This document shows positions 17,094-26,300 of a stretch of DNA of 64,000 nucleotides, in pieces. Made by a program: the position numbers and the translations under genes. The DNA is from Nocardia sputorum. GTDB taxonomy: Bacteria; Actinomycetota; Actinomycetes; Mycobacteriales; Mycobacteriaceae. The stretch spans positions 186,001-250,000 of the forward strand of contig NZ_AP026978.1 of assembly GCF_027924405.1 (NCBI RefSeq), read 5' to 3'. Position 1 is the stretch's first letter. Each line of letters starts with the position of its first letter. The notes beneath the pieces are model-generated. The model saw only the letters and a list, made by a program, of their open reading frames with translations, was not told the origin of the DNA and ran no database searches.

Positions 17094-17858
17094 CTACTGC
17101 CCGCTCTTGCGCGCCGCGAGGTCGTCGTCGAACCGGGCGCGGATCTCGTCGGCGACGCCGGCGAGGTTGAGTTCGAAGGTGAATCCCTGCTCGTACCGGT
17201 AGCTGCGGTGCACGTCCTGCACGTCGATGCCGTTGAGGGCCCGCTTGGCCGCCCGGATCACCCGGCCGTCCTTGGCCGCGATGTTCTTGGCCAGCTCCAG
17301 GGCGGCGGCGTCCAGCTCGGCGCGCGGCACCACCTGGTAGACCGAGCCGTAGTGATGCAACTGCTGCGCGGTGATGGTGCTCGCGGTGTAGAACAGCGCG
17401 CGCATCAGGTGCTGGGGCACCAGGCGTGCGAGGTGGGTAGCCGCGCCGAGTGCGCCGCGGTCGACCTCGGGCAGCCCGAAGGTGGCGTCGTCGGAGGCGA
17501 TCACGACATCCGCGTTGCCCACCAGGCCGATGCCGCCGCCCAGGCAGAAGCCCTGGACCACGGCGATCACCGGCACCTGGCACTCGTACACCGCCGCGAA
17601 CGCCTCGAAACAGCCGTGATTGGCGTCGATCAGCGCCTGGTGGCCCGGCTTGCTCTGGATCTCCTTGATGTCCACGCCCGCGTTGAACCCGCGGTTCTCC
17701 GCGCGCAGCACCACCACCTTGGTGTCCGGGTCGCGTCCCGCCGCGCGCACTTCGTCGGCGATGGCGAACCAGCCGTCGGTCGGGATGGCGTTGACCGGCG
17801 GATAGTCGACCGTGACCACGCTGATCCCGGTCGCTTCGGAATGGCGGTTGATCCCCAT
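17094..17858 (-). CDS. echA20: EchA20, ring D-opening crotonase
   Basis: Crotonase-fold hydrolase of 254 aa, orthologous to Rv3550. EchA20 opens ring D of the indene-carboxyl-CoA by hydrolytic C-C cleavage. The segments VTVDYPPVNAIPTDGW, RGFNAGVDIKEIQSKPGH, QGFCLGGGIGLVGNADV and FGLPEVDRGALGAATHL match closely. ATG at 17858 gives the same N-terminal length as the mycobacterial protein; an ATG at 17870 would add four residues. It is the first gene of the echA20-ipdABC operon, and the KstR2 box is 36 bases upstream. Confidence 0.92.
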   Translation of the reverse strand: MGINRHSEATGISVVTVDYPPVNAIPTDGWFAIADEVRAAGRDPDTKVVVLRAENRGFNAGVDIKEIQSKPGHQALIDANHGCFEAFAAVYECQVPVIAVVQGFCLGGGIGLVGNADVVIASDDATFGLPEVDRGALGAATHLARLVPQHLMRALFYTASTITAQQLHHYGSVYQVVPRAELDAAALELAKNIAAKDGRVIRAAKRALNGIDVQDVHRSYRYEQGFTFELNLAGVADEIRARFDDDLAARKSGQ

Positions 17859-17893
17859 GGCAAGTCCCATCGTGTGTACCAGCGCATTGGCAA

Positions 17894-17911
17894 AGCAAGC
17901 AGTTGCTTGGT
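17894..17911. promoter_or_regulatory. KstR2 operator between echA20 and the SDR pair
   Basis: agcaagca-GT-tgcttggt, an 18-bp inverted repeat with one arm mismatch. Its last base is the first base of TAGGTT (17911-17916), a -10-like element six bases before the GTG of the rightward SDR gene. Placement between divergent operons indicates joint control. Confidence 0.82.
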
Positions 17912-17922
17912 AGGTTAGCACG

Positions 17923-18705
17923 GTGGCACTCGAAATCGATCTGGCCGGGCGCGTCGTTCTGGTGACGGGCGGCGTGCGCGGTGTCGGCGCGGGCGTGAGC
18001 AAGGCGTTTCTCGCCGCGGGCGCGACCGTCGTGGCGTGTGCGCGGCGACCGGCCGACGCACCCGTCGAAGTGGACGGGCGCGCGATCGACTACCTGCCGT
18101 GCGATGTTCGGGACGCCGACGCGGTGCACGCGCTGGTCGAGACGATCACCGAACGCCACGGCCGCCTCGACCATCTGGTCAACAACGCGGGCGGCGCGCC
18201 CTTCGCGCTCGCCGCCGAAGCGAGCAAGAACTTCCACGCCAAGATCGTCGAGCTGAACCTGCTCGCTCCGCTGCTGCTGGCGCAGGCCGCCAACGCGGTG
18301 ATGCAGCGACAGGACGACGGCGGCTGCATCGTGAACATCTCCAGCGTGAGCGGACATCGCCCGTCGCCGGGCACTGCGGCCTACGGCGCGGCCAAGGCGG
18401 GCATGGACAGCCTCACCGGCTCGCTCGCCGTCGAGTGGGCGCCCAAGGTGCGGGTCAACTCGCTGGTGGTCGGCCCGGTCGACACCGAGTTGAGCCGGAT
18501 GCACTACGGCGATCAGGACGGTGTGGACGCGGTGGGCCGAACCATCCCGCTCGGCCGCATGGCCCGCCCCGACGACGTCGGCCGCTGCGCCGTCTTCCTC
18601 GCCTCGCCGCTGGCCGCCTACGTCAGCGGCGCGACGCTCCTGGTGCACGGCGGCGGCGAACGGCCCGCCTTCCTCGCCGCCGCCAACGCCGACCAGCAGT
18701 CCTGA
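17923..18705 (+). CDS. Short-chain dehydrogenase, Rv3549c type
   Basis: Classical SDR of 260 aa. The cofactor loop is TGGVRGVGAGVSK (residues 15-27), with NNAGGAPF, Ser in NISSVSGH and YGAAKAG as the catalytic motif. It is orthologous by position to Rv3549c, beside echA20 in the KstR2 regulon. It probably oxidises a beta-hydroxyacyl-CoA intermediate in HIP side-chain degradation (inference; the substrate is not settled to my knowledge). The GTG start is directly positioned for leaderless translation, six bases after TAGGTT. Confidence 0.88.
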   Translation: MALEIDLAGRVVLVTGGVRGVGAGVSKAFLAAGATVVACARRPADAPVEVDGRAIDYLPCDVRDADAVHALVETITERHGRLDHLVNNAGGAPFALAAEASKNFHAKIVELNLLAPLLLAQAANAVMQRQDDGGCIVNISSVSGHRPSPGTAAYGAAKAGMDSLTGSLAVEWAPKVRVNSLVVGPVDTELSRMHYGDQDGVDAVGRTIPLGRMARPDDVGRCAVFLASPLAAYVSGATLLVHGGGERPAFLAAANADQQS

Positions 18706-18733
18706 ACAAGACCGGACACGAAGAAGGACACAT

Positions 18734-19645
18734 ATGGACACCGAGCAGATCTGCGCCGGGCGCGTCGTCATCGTCACCGGCGCGGGCCGGGGCATCGGCC
18801 GCGCGCACGCCCTCGCCTTCGCCGCGGCGGGCGCCGACGTGGTGGTGAACGACATCGGTTCGACGCTGGACGGCGCGGCCACCGCGGAAACGCCCGCCGC
18901 GCAGGTGGTGGCCGAGATCGAAGCGCTGGGCGGACGAGCCGTGGCCAACGGCGACGACGTCGCCGACTGGGCAGGCGCCCGCAGGCTCGTTCAGCAGGCC
19001 GTCGACACCTTCGGCAAGCTGGACGTGCTGGTCAACAACGCAGGCTTCGTGCGCGACCGCATGTTGGTCAACCTGAGCGAGGACGAGTGGGACGCGGTGG
19101 TCCGCGTGCACCTGAAGGGCCATTTCGCCACCATGCGGCACGCGATCGAGTACTGGCGCGGTGAGGCCAAGGCGGGCCGTCCGGTCGACGGCCGGATCAT
19201 CAACACCAGCTCCGGCGCGGGTCTGCAGGGCAGCGTCGGCCAGAGCAATTACGGCGCGGCCAAGGCGGGCATCGCGGGCCTGACGCTGACCGCCGCCGCC
19301 GAGTTCGCCCGCTACGGCGTGACGGTGAACGCGATCGCCCCGTCCGCGCGCACCAGGATGACCGAGACGGTGTTCGCGGACATGATGGCCAAGCCGGACA
19401 ACGGCTTCGACGCGATGGCGCCGGAGAACGTGTCCCCGCTGGTCGTGTGGTTGGGCAGCGCGCAGTCGGCGGCGGTGACGGGGCGCGTGTTCGAGGTCGA
19501 GGGCGGCAAGGTGGCGCTGGCCGACGGCTGGCGGCACGGCGTGGCCGTGGACCGCGGCGCCCGCTGGGATCCGGCCGAGCTCGGACCCGTCGTGGCCGAT
19601 CTGATCGCCAAAGCGACTCCGCCGGAGCCGGTGTACGGGGCCTGA
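18734..19645 (+). CDS. Short-chain dehydrogenase, Rv3548c type
   Basis: SDR of 303 aa with TGAGRGIGRAHALAF as cofactor loop, NNAGFVRDRML and the SSGAGLQGSVGQSNYGAAKAG active-site block. This longer class resembles the dehydrogenase domain of peroxisomal multifunctional enzyme 2, the same type as Hsd4A at 51304, so a beta-hydroxyacyl-CoA dehydrogenase role is likely. Orthologue of Rv3548c by sequence and context. GAAGGA lies seven bases before the ATG. It is second gene of the operon, 28 bases after the Rv3549c-type gene. Confidence 0.88.
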   Translation: MDTEQICAGRVVIVTGAGRGIGRAHALAFAAAGADVVVNDIGSTLDGAATAETPAAQVVAEIEALGGRAVANGDDVADWAGARRLVQQAVDTFGKLDVLVNNAGFVRDRMLVNLSEDEWDAVVRVHLKGHFATMRHAIEYWRGEAKAGRPVDGRIINTSSGAGLQGSVGQSNYGAAKAGIAGLTLTAAAEFARYGVTVNAIAPSARTRMTETVFADMMAKPDNGFDAMAPENVSPLVVWLGSAQSAAVTGRVFEVEGGKVALADGWRHGVAVDRGARWDPAELGPVVADLIAKATPPEPVYGA

Positions 19646-19780
19646 CCGGCCCCGCCCCTTTCGAGGGCGCGTTCGCGGACCGGGGTTTAGTATGGGCACC
19701 CATCCGTTCGGAAAGTCCCGTGTGAGAGTGGCGACCGGGTACAGAACTGCGCTTCGACTGATGAGGGGAAGGCTCGGCGC

Positions 19781-21076
19781 ATGGCAGGAGGTCGCGCATC
19801 CCGTGTGCCGGCGGTAGCGGGCGCCGTTCTGGGTGCCGCGCTGTTCGGCAGCCCCGCCTTCGCCGACGTGGGACATCCCTGCCCCCCGTGCGTCGCGGAC
19901 CCTGCTCCGCCACCCTACGACAGCGGCGATCCCTGGAATCCGCTGACTGTGCCCGGACAGCAATCGGAGACCAGCGCGCCCCCGGCCCAGCCCGCCGCCG
20001 GAACCGATTCTGCCGCAGCGGGTTCGGCGGCAACTGCGTCCGCCGCGGGCTCCACCGGGGCGGGAGTTCCGCTCGGGTCGGGCTCGGCCGGACTCGGCGT
20101 GGTGCTCGGCTCGGGTTCCGCCGGCCTCGCGCTCGTCCTCGGGTCCGGCTCGGCCGGTCCTGGGGTCGCGCTCGGCGCCGGTTCGGCGGCGGTGGGCTCC
20201 GCTGCCGCCGGTACCGGTTCGGCGGTCTCGGGTACCGGTTCGGCCGCACCGGCAACGGGCTCCGCCGCGTCGGGCACCGGCTCCACTGTCTTGGGCGCTA
20301 GCGGTTCCGCCGCGCTCGGTACCGGCTCCGCCGCCGTGGGCGCTAGCGGCTCCGCTGCGTTGGGTACCGGTTCGGCTGCGTTGGGTACCGGTTCGGCTGC
20401 GTTGGGTGCTGGGTCCGCTGTGCTGGGCGGGACTGGTTCGGCTGCGTTGGGTGCTGGGTCCGCTGTGCTGGGCGGGACTGGTTCGGCTGCGTTGGGTGCT
20501 GGGTCCGCTGTGCTGGGCGGGACTGGTTCGGCTGCGTTGGGTACCGGTTCCGCCGCGTTGGGCGCCACCGGCTCCGCCGCTGTCGGCTCGGCAGGCATCG
20601 GGTCCGCGGCCGTCGGCTCCGCCGCAACGGGTTCGGCCGCAACGGGTTCCGCCGCGGTGGGTTCGGCGGCCGTCGGGTCCGCGAGTCCATTGCTGCTGTT
20701 GTTGATTCCGCTCCCGCAGGCGACCGCTCCGCCCTCCCCAGCGCTGCCACTCGTGACGATTCCTCCCGCACCCAGCCTCGCTGCACCGGAAATCCCGCCT
20801 ATTCCGATAGGCGCCTTGATGTTTCCGCCGCTCGCCGCCCCTGCCCCCGACCTCGCCGCGCCCGCACCGCCGCAGGCGCGGCAGCCCGCGTCCCCGGCGG
20901 TTCACCCGATCGGCTCCACCGATGTCCTTCCCGCGCCGGAATGGTTGTCCCTGATCGGAGGACTGATCGCGCTTGGATTGGCGGGCGCGGGCTCCGGCGT
21001 GATCAGCTTCCGGAGCGCGGCGGCCGCACAGGCCAGGATCGACGCGGCGCGGGCCCGGTTCTTCCCGAGGCCGTGA
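19781..21076 (+). CDS. Secreted Gly-Ser-Ala repeat protein with C-terminal membrane helix
   Basis: Protein of 431 aa. A signal peptide ends near residue 29 (GAALFGSPAFA). A short Cys-containing segment (HPCPPC) follows, then about 220 residues of GSAxLG/GTGSA-type repeats, a Pro-rich linker and one hydrophobic helix near the C-terminus (SLIGGLIALGLAGAGSG) with a basic tail. It looks like an extended wall-spanning protein anchored in the membrane. Part of the repeat region is a perfect 45-bp tandem repeat (20401-20535). GGGGAAGG lies eight bases before the ATG. It is 11 bases upstream of the ParH-like gene, so the three genes up to 22610 form one operon. No family recognised. Confidence 0.75.
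   Translation: MAGGRASRVPAVAGAVLGAALFGSPAFADVGHPCPPCVADPAPPPYDSGDPWNPLTVPGQQSETSAPPAQPAAGTDSAAAGSAATASAAGSTGAGVPLGSGSAGLGVVLGSGSAGLALVLGSGSAGPGVALGAGSAAVGSAAAGTGSAVSGTGSAAPATGSAASGTGSTVLGASGSAALGTGSAAVGASGSAALGTGSAALGTGSAALGAGSAVLGGTGSAALGAGSAVLGGTGSAALGAGSAVLGGTGSAALGTGSAALGATGSAAVGSAGIGSAAVGSAATGSAATGSAAVGSAAVGSASPLLLLLIPLPQATAPPSPALPLVTIPPAPSLAAPEIPPIPIGALMFPPLAAPAPDLAAPAPPQARQPASPAVHPIGSTDVLPAPEWLSLIGGLIALGLAGAGSGVISFRSAAAAQARIDAARARFFPRP
20401..20535 (+). repeat. 45-bp tandem repeat inside the GSA protein gene, three copies
   Basis: Units start at 20401, 20446 and 20491 and appear identical. Each encodes 15 residues (ALGAGSAVLGGTGSA). The unit is a multiple of three, so copy-number change keeps the frame. 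Degenerate related units flank it on both sides. Confidence 0.9.
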
Positions 21077-21087
21077 GGAGGCAGCCG

Positions 21088-21603
21088 ATGAGCGAGAGCC
21101 GGACCCGCGGTAGCACGCGGTCCTATCGCCGGGTCGCCGCCGCCGTCGACGCCGTGTGCGCGGTGGCGGCCGACTTCGACGCGACCACCCTCGACGAGGT
21201 CGTCCTCGCGATCGCGGCCGAGCGGCGCCGGGAGATCGAGATCGCCAGTGCGCGACTGGGTCCCGGCGTCTGCGGACAGCGTCGCCGCTATCCCGACCGC
21301 GACGTGATCGTGCTCGCGGAGACGCTGCCGAGCCGTGAACACACCCTCGCCCACGAACTCGGCCACATCGTCTTCGACCACGAAGGCGCGCCCGCGTCCG
21401 AAGTGGCGCTGGCGGCGAGCGACGACCTGATCGCCTACATGCTCAGCAGGCGCGCGCATCAGCAGATCGTCGACGACGGCGCCGACGAACTCGCCGAGTG
21501 GGAAGCCGAGACGTTCGCCGCGATGCTGATGACCCGGCTGCGCGTGTTCAACAGCCGGGGCGCGGGCGTCTCGGTCCTCCGATTCGACGAGGCGCTCGGA
21601 TGA
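21088..21603 (+). CDS. ParH-like/ImmA-IrrE-family metallopeptidase-like protein
   Basis: Protein of 171 aa with the zinc-protease motif HELGH at residues 89-93 and the downstream acidic helix LAEWEAETFAAMLM near residue 137, the pattern of ImmA/IrrE (COG2856) proteins. Short versions beside MAB_1171c-type membrane proteins are often annotated as ParH-like or as a toxin component. GAGGAG precedes the ATG by nine bases. Its stop overlaps the start of the membrane protein gene (ATGA). ImmA proteases usually cleave a partner regulator; the EspR-like protein encoded at 22901 is a candidate (inference). Confidence 0.82.
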   Translation: MSESRTRGSTRSYRRVAAAVDAVCAVAADFDATTLDEVVLAIAAERRREIEIASARLGPGVCGQRRRYPDRDVIVLAETLPSREHTLAHELGHIVFDHEGAPASEVALAASDDLIAYMLSRRAHQQIVDDGADELAEWEAETFAAMLMTRLRVFNSRGAGVSVLRFDEALG

Positions 21604-22610
21604 CCCTGTGGTCGACGGCTCTGCTGGTCTGGATGGCCGCCGGTGCTCGGGTGGGGCGCGTCCTGGTCAAGCCGGCGACCACGGCGCGGGTCGCCATCGT
21701 CGTCGCGGTCGCCGCCGTCGCGGTCGCCGCCACCGTCGCGGTGCCCGAGATCGCGGTCGCGTTGGACAATATCGTCCCGGGCGGCGTGCACGCGGGCTGG
21801 CTGTCCGACGGAGTCGTCACCGCGAGCTGGATCGCTTTCGCGACGGCCACCTCGGTGGTCGCCTCGGCCGCCTGGCCGGTGGTCTCGCGGCGGAATCTGC
21901 GGCAGATCGCCTGGTTCCTCTACGGCGCCGGGCTGTTCGCGATGGTGCTGACGCTGGCCTGGTCGTTCACTTTCGGGTGGGTGGTCGTGGCCGTGGGGTG
22001 CGCGTTCGTCGTCGTCACCGGTCTGCGCAATCTGGACTGGACCGCGCTGGGCCGCGGCATCGCGCTCTACACCGCGGGCACCGCGGTGGCCGCGGTGCTG
22101 GCCACGGGCCGGATCGGGCGCGCGTTCCAGCACGCACCCCGGGTGGCGCCCGGTGATCCGGCCTGGGCTTGGCCGGTCTGGGAGCTCGCGAGCCTGCTCA
22201 TCGCGCTCGGCGCGGTGTGGATCGTGGTGGAACTCTGGGTGCGCGCGCGGGTGTTGTTGCATCGGATCCGTGCCCTGCACCGGACCATGGTCGGTCGTTT
22301 TCCCGAGGTGGTCGCGCACGAGCAGGGCGGATTCTCCACCCAGCTCAGGGCTTCCGACCAGGTGGCACAGATCATCGATGCGCTGTATCTGCAGTCCGGC
22401 GGCGGACTCGTGCTGGCGGAGCTGGCGCCGCCACCCGACTCGGTGGCCGCCCGGGCCGACCGGGTGGCGCGGTGGGCGCGCGACCCGGCGGGGGAGTTCG
22501 TGGTGGACGCGCGGTGGATTGCTCCGCCCGAAGGCATTAGTCCGCGCGGTTGGGTGCAGGCCGTCGCGCGGGCCTATCAGACGATCGAGACCGCACCCGC
22601 TCGAAATTGA
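21600..22610 (+). CDS. MAB_1171c-type (DUF6545) integral membrane protein
   Basis: Protein of 336 aa with about seven hydrophobic helices in the first 220 residues (the last around WELASLLIALGAVWIVVEL) and a cytosolic C-terminal domain of about 110 residues beginning RIRALHRTMVGRFPEVV. This architecture and the neighbouring HELGH gene match the MAB_1171c family putative transporter of actinobacteria. The function of the family is unknown to me. Its start overlaps the ParH-like stop by four bases, which suggests a fixed ratio of the two proteins. Confidence 0.75.
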   Translation: MTLWSTALLVWMAAGARVGRVLVKPATTARVAIVVAVAAVAVAATVAVPEIAVALDNIVPGGVHAGWLSDGVVTASWIAFATATSVVASAAWPVVSRRNLRQIAWFLYGAGLFAMVLTLAWSFTFGWVVVAVGCAFVVVTGLRNLDWTALGRGIALYTAGTAVAAVLATGRIGRAFQHAPRVAPGDPAWAWPVWELASLLIALGAVWIVVELWVRARVLLHRIRALHRTMVGRFPEVVAHEQGGFSTQLRASDQVAQIIDALYLQSGGGLVLAELAPPPDSVAARADRVARWARDPAGEFVVDARWIAPPEGISPRGWVQAVARAYQTIETAPARN

Positions 22611-22851
22611 TCGACTTCGCGCGAAGGTGATCAATCCGGCGCAATAGGCGCACTCGGTCGGACTATTCGGACAGACCGGTTGGATCGGGAATCTCGTTCG
22701 GCGCGAGAGAGAGCAGGCGGAGCCGCGCCGAATGCGCTTATGTGCATACCTCACCCGGACCGCAGCACTAACCGGCGTGCGGCCGTGCCCCAATTTCTCG
22801 GGGCAGATCGCACACCGGTCGTGTGCTGCGCCCGCTTACGCGCGCATAACA

Positions 22852-22886
22852 CAGCACAGTGCGACCCGGTGGGTCGCACTGTGCTG
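22852..22886. terminator. Strong hairpin between convergent genes
   Basis: Perfect 16-bp stem (22852-22867 with 22871-22886) with a three-base loop GGT, between the membrane-protein gene and the EspR-like gene. It is a bidirectional terminator. The remaining 240 bases from 22611 show nothing else. Confidence 0.85.
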
Positions 22887-22900
22887 CCGTGCAGGAGAAC

Positions 22901-23317
22901 CTATTCGGTGCCGTCCGGAGGAATTTCGGGCAATCCTTCGCTTGCCCGCAACTTCTCCGCCATAGACGTGAGCAGGTTCTGTGATTCTTCGGACAAGTCG
23001 AACGCTCTACTCGACAGCCGTCGCAGTCCGTAGCCCTGCAGCTGGGACAGCAGCTCCAGATCGTGATCGATCTTGGCGGCATAGATGTCGTTGAAGAAGT
23101 AGTCCGGCTTGACTTTGAAGAACTTCGCCAGGGCGGCCACCGTCTCATCCGACGGGTTCGTCCGTTGTCCCGACCGCAACTGCGACAGGTACGGTTTCGA
23201 GATCGGATGTCCGGAGGCCGTCAGCGCCGCCGCAACCTCCGCGTTGGTGTGCGGCTTACGCCCCGGGGGATGCACGGTTTCGAACAGCTTGTTCAGCCGC
23301 GCCGCGAAATCAGCCAT
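22901..23317 (-). CDS. EspR-like XRE regulator
   Basis: DNA-binding protein of 138 aa with close similarity over the first 75 residues to EspR (Rv3849): FAARLNKLFETV, PPGRKPHTNAEVAAAL, SKPYLSQLRSGQRTNPS and FFKVKPDYFF. EspR acts as a dimer and as a nucleoid-associated regulator of envelope genes in mycobacteria. The C-terminal half is charged and helical. It converges on the ParH/MAB_1171c operon, and in actinobacteria such regulators are commonly found with that pair (known pattern, from memory). ATG at 23317. Target genes unknown. Confidence 0.85.
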   Translation of the reverse strand: MADFAARLNKLFETVHPPGRKPHTNAEVAAALTASGHPISKPYLSQLRSGQRTNPSDETVAALAKFFKVKPDYFFNDIYAAKIDHDLELLSQLQGYGLRRLSSRAFDLSEESQNLLTSMAEKLRASEGLPEIPPDGTE

Positions 23318-23676
23318 TGTGAGCCGCCCAATTCCCTTCGCTGTACTAACAGTCGTTATCTCGGATACGTATCATTGATATTAGCGGCTCAGTAACTGAA
23401 AACCTACGCCTGATTCCGGATTTCCTTGAAGCTTCTAGGTCGGAAGGCGGCGAAGGGGCTGGGACGGTCGCGTTTGCGGGTCACCCCAAGGCCTCTCGAG
23501 AAGCCGCGGTACGAACCGGTTCTGGCCCGTCGCTGCGGTCCCGTCGCAAGGGGTCTTGATAGCCGCAAGATAGCTGACATCTCATGGACTCGGCGGTACA
23601 TGGGTTTGTGTGGCGTACGACACGTTTGCGCCCCTAGGGGATGAACGTTCAACAAACGCGTACGAAATGGTTGAAG
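23318..23676. other. AT-richer promoter region of the EspR-like gene
   Basis: The 80 bases next to the gene are clearly AT-rich (around 23340-23400). The rest, up to fadA5, contains only short frames without coding character. No hairpin or repeat was found. Confidence 0.5.
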
Positions 23677-24879
<1,203 letters not shown>

Positions 24880-24949
24880 TCATAGCACTTGCCAGGGGCG
24901 GATCTATCCTGTTTCTTTCCTCGTTCTCGCTCCTGTGCTTCAATGATTA

Positions 24950-24963
24950 TAGAACGTGTTTCA
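24950..24963. promoter_or_regulatory. KstR operator between fadA5 and cyp125
   Basis: TAGAACGTGTTTCA fits the KstR motif TnnAACnnGTTnnA at every fixed position. A weaker site (24870-24883, one mismatch) lies next to the fadA5 start. KstR is relieved by 3-keto-cholestenoyl-CoA type ligands (known). kstR is not in the window. Confidence 0.85.
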
Positions 24964-24984
24964 GTTTGTCGAAGGAGACATCTG

Positions 24985-26244
24985 GTGGTAGACACTCGGA
25001 ATGCCCGGCCGAATCTTCCGGACGGGTTCGACGTCACGGACCCGGACATCTACGCCGAGCGTGTTCCGGTCGAGGAGTTCGCCGAACTGCGCCGGACCGC
25101 GCCGATCTGGTGGAATCCGCAGCCCCCGGAGGTCAGCGGCTTCCACGACGACGGCTTCTGGGTGGTGAGCAAGCACGCCGACGTCAAGGAGGTCTCGCGG
25201 CGCAGCGACGTGTTCTCCAGCTACGAGAACACTGCCATCCCGCGGTTCAACGACGACATCGCCCGGGAGCAGATCGAGCTGCAGCGGATCGTCCTGCTGA
25301 ACATGGACGCGCCCGAGCACACCAAGCTGCGCAAGATCATCTCCCGCGGCTTCACGCCGCGCGCCATCAACGGCCTGCGCGCGGAGCTGTCGGCCCGCGC
25401 GGAATCGATCGTGAAGGCGGCGGCGGAGTCGGGATCGGGGGACTTCGTCACCCAGATCGCGTGCGAACTGCCGCTGCAGGCCATCGCCGAGCTGATCGGC
25501 GTCCCCCAGGAAGACCGGATGAAGGTCTTCACCTGGTCGAACGACATGACCGGCTACGACGACCCGGAGAGCACGGCCGACCCGGTCGCGGCATCGGCGG
25601 AGATCCTCGGCTACGCCTACCAGATGGCCGCCGCGCGCAAGCAGTGCCCGGCCGACGACATCGTGACCACGCTGATCGAGGCGGACGTCGACGGGGACAA
25701 ACTCACCGAGGAGGAGTTCGGCTTCTTCGTGATCATGCTCGCGGTCGCGGGCAACGAGACCACCCGCAACGCCATCTCGCACGGAATGATCGCCTTCCTG
25801 GAGAACCCGGACCAGTGGGAGTTGTTCAAGAAGGAACGTCCCGCCACGGCCGCCGACGAGATCATCCGGTGGGCCACTCCGGTCACCTCGTTCCAGCGCA
25901 CCGCGCTGGAGGACACCGAGCTCGGCGGCGTGCAGATCAAGAAGGGCCAGCGGGTGGTCATGCTGTACCGCTCGGCCAACTTCGACGAGGAGGTCTTCGA
26001 CCACCCGGAGAAGTTCGACATCATGCGCACGGACAACCCCCACCTGGCCTTCGGCGGCACCGGCGCGCACTTCTGCATCGGGGCGAACCTCGCCCGGCTG
26101 GAGATCGACCTGATCTTCAACGCCATCGCCGATCACCTGCCCGACATCACCAAGGTCGCCGACGCGAAGCGGCTGCGGTCGGGGTGGCTGAACGGGATCA
26201 AGGAGTTCCCCGTCGACTACAAGACCTGCCCGGTCGCGCACTGA
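24985..26244 (+). CDS. cyp125: CYP125, steroid C26/C27 hydroxylase
   Basis: Cytochrome P450 of 419 aa, orthologous to Rv3545c. It oxidises the terminal side-chain carbon of cholest-4-en-3-one to the acid. The oxygen-binding I-helix AGNETTRN, the ExxR motif in DEIIRW and the haem loop FGGTGAHFCIGANLAR with Cys364 are present. GTG at 24985 was chosen because AAGGAG lies seven bases upstream; the longer frame lacks such a site. It is a single gene followed by a strong bidirectional terminator. Confidence 0.93.
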   Translation: MVDTRNARPNLPDGFDVTDPDIYAERVPVEEFAELRRTAPIWWNPQPPEVSGFHDDGFWVVSKHADVKEVSRRSDVFSSYENTAIPRFNDDIAREQIELQRIVLLNMDAPEHTKLRKIISRGFTPRAINGLRAELSARAESIVKAAAESGSGDFVTQIACELPLQAIAELIGVPQEDRMKVFTWSNDMTGYDDPESTADPVAASAEILGYAYQMAAARKQCPADDIVTTLIEADVDGDKLTEEEFGFFVIMLAVAGNETTRNAISHGMIAFLENPDQWELFKKERPATAADEIIRWATPVTSFQRTALEDTELGGVQIKKGQRVVMLYRSANFDEEVFDHPEKFDIMRTDNPHLAFGGTGAHFCIGANLARLEIDLIFNAIADHLPDITKVADAKRLRSGWLNGIKEFPVDYKTCPVAH

Positions 26245-26250
26245 GACACG

Positions 26251-26286
26251 AAAAGGGCCCTCGCACCGCAGTGCGAGGGCCCTTTT
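26251..26286. terminator. Bidirectional terminator between cyp125 and the leftward ltp operon
   Basis: Perfect 16-bp stem (26251-26266 with 26271-26286) and four-base loop. The outer A4/T4 give a U-run on both strands, so it is an intrinsic terminator for both directions. Confidence 0.93.
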
Positions 26287-26300
26287 CCATGTCCGCCGTG

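Noticed and set aside
20340..20540. Regular repeats that could be taken for a CRISPR array
   Set aside because: Units are directly adjacent, without unique spacers, and are in frame within a secreted protein gene.
18623..20905. 760-codon open frame on the minus strand opposite the SDR and GSA-repeat genes
   Set aside because: Its product is Arg/Gly/Thr low-complexity and mirrors the plus-strand repeats. Open antisense frames are common in GC-rich DNA and there is no ribosome site.
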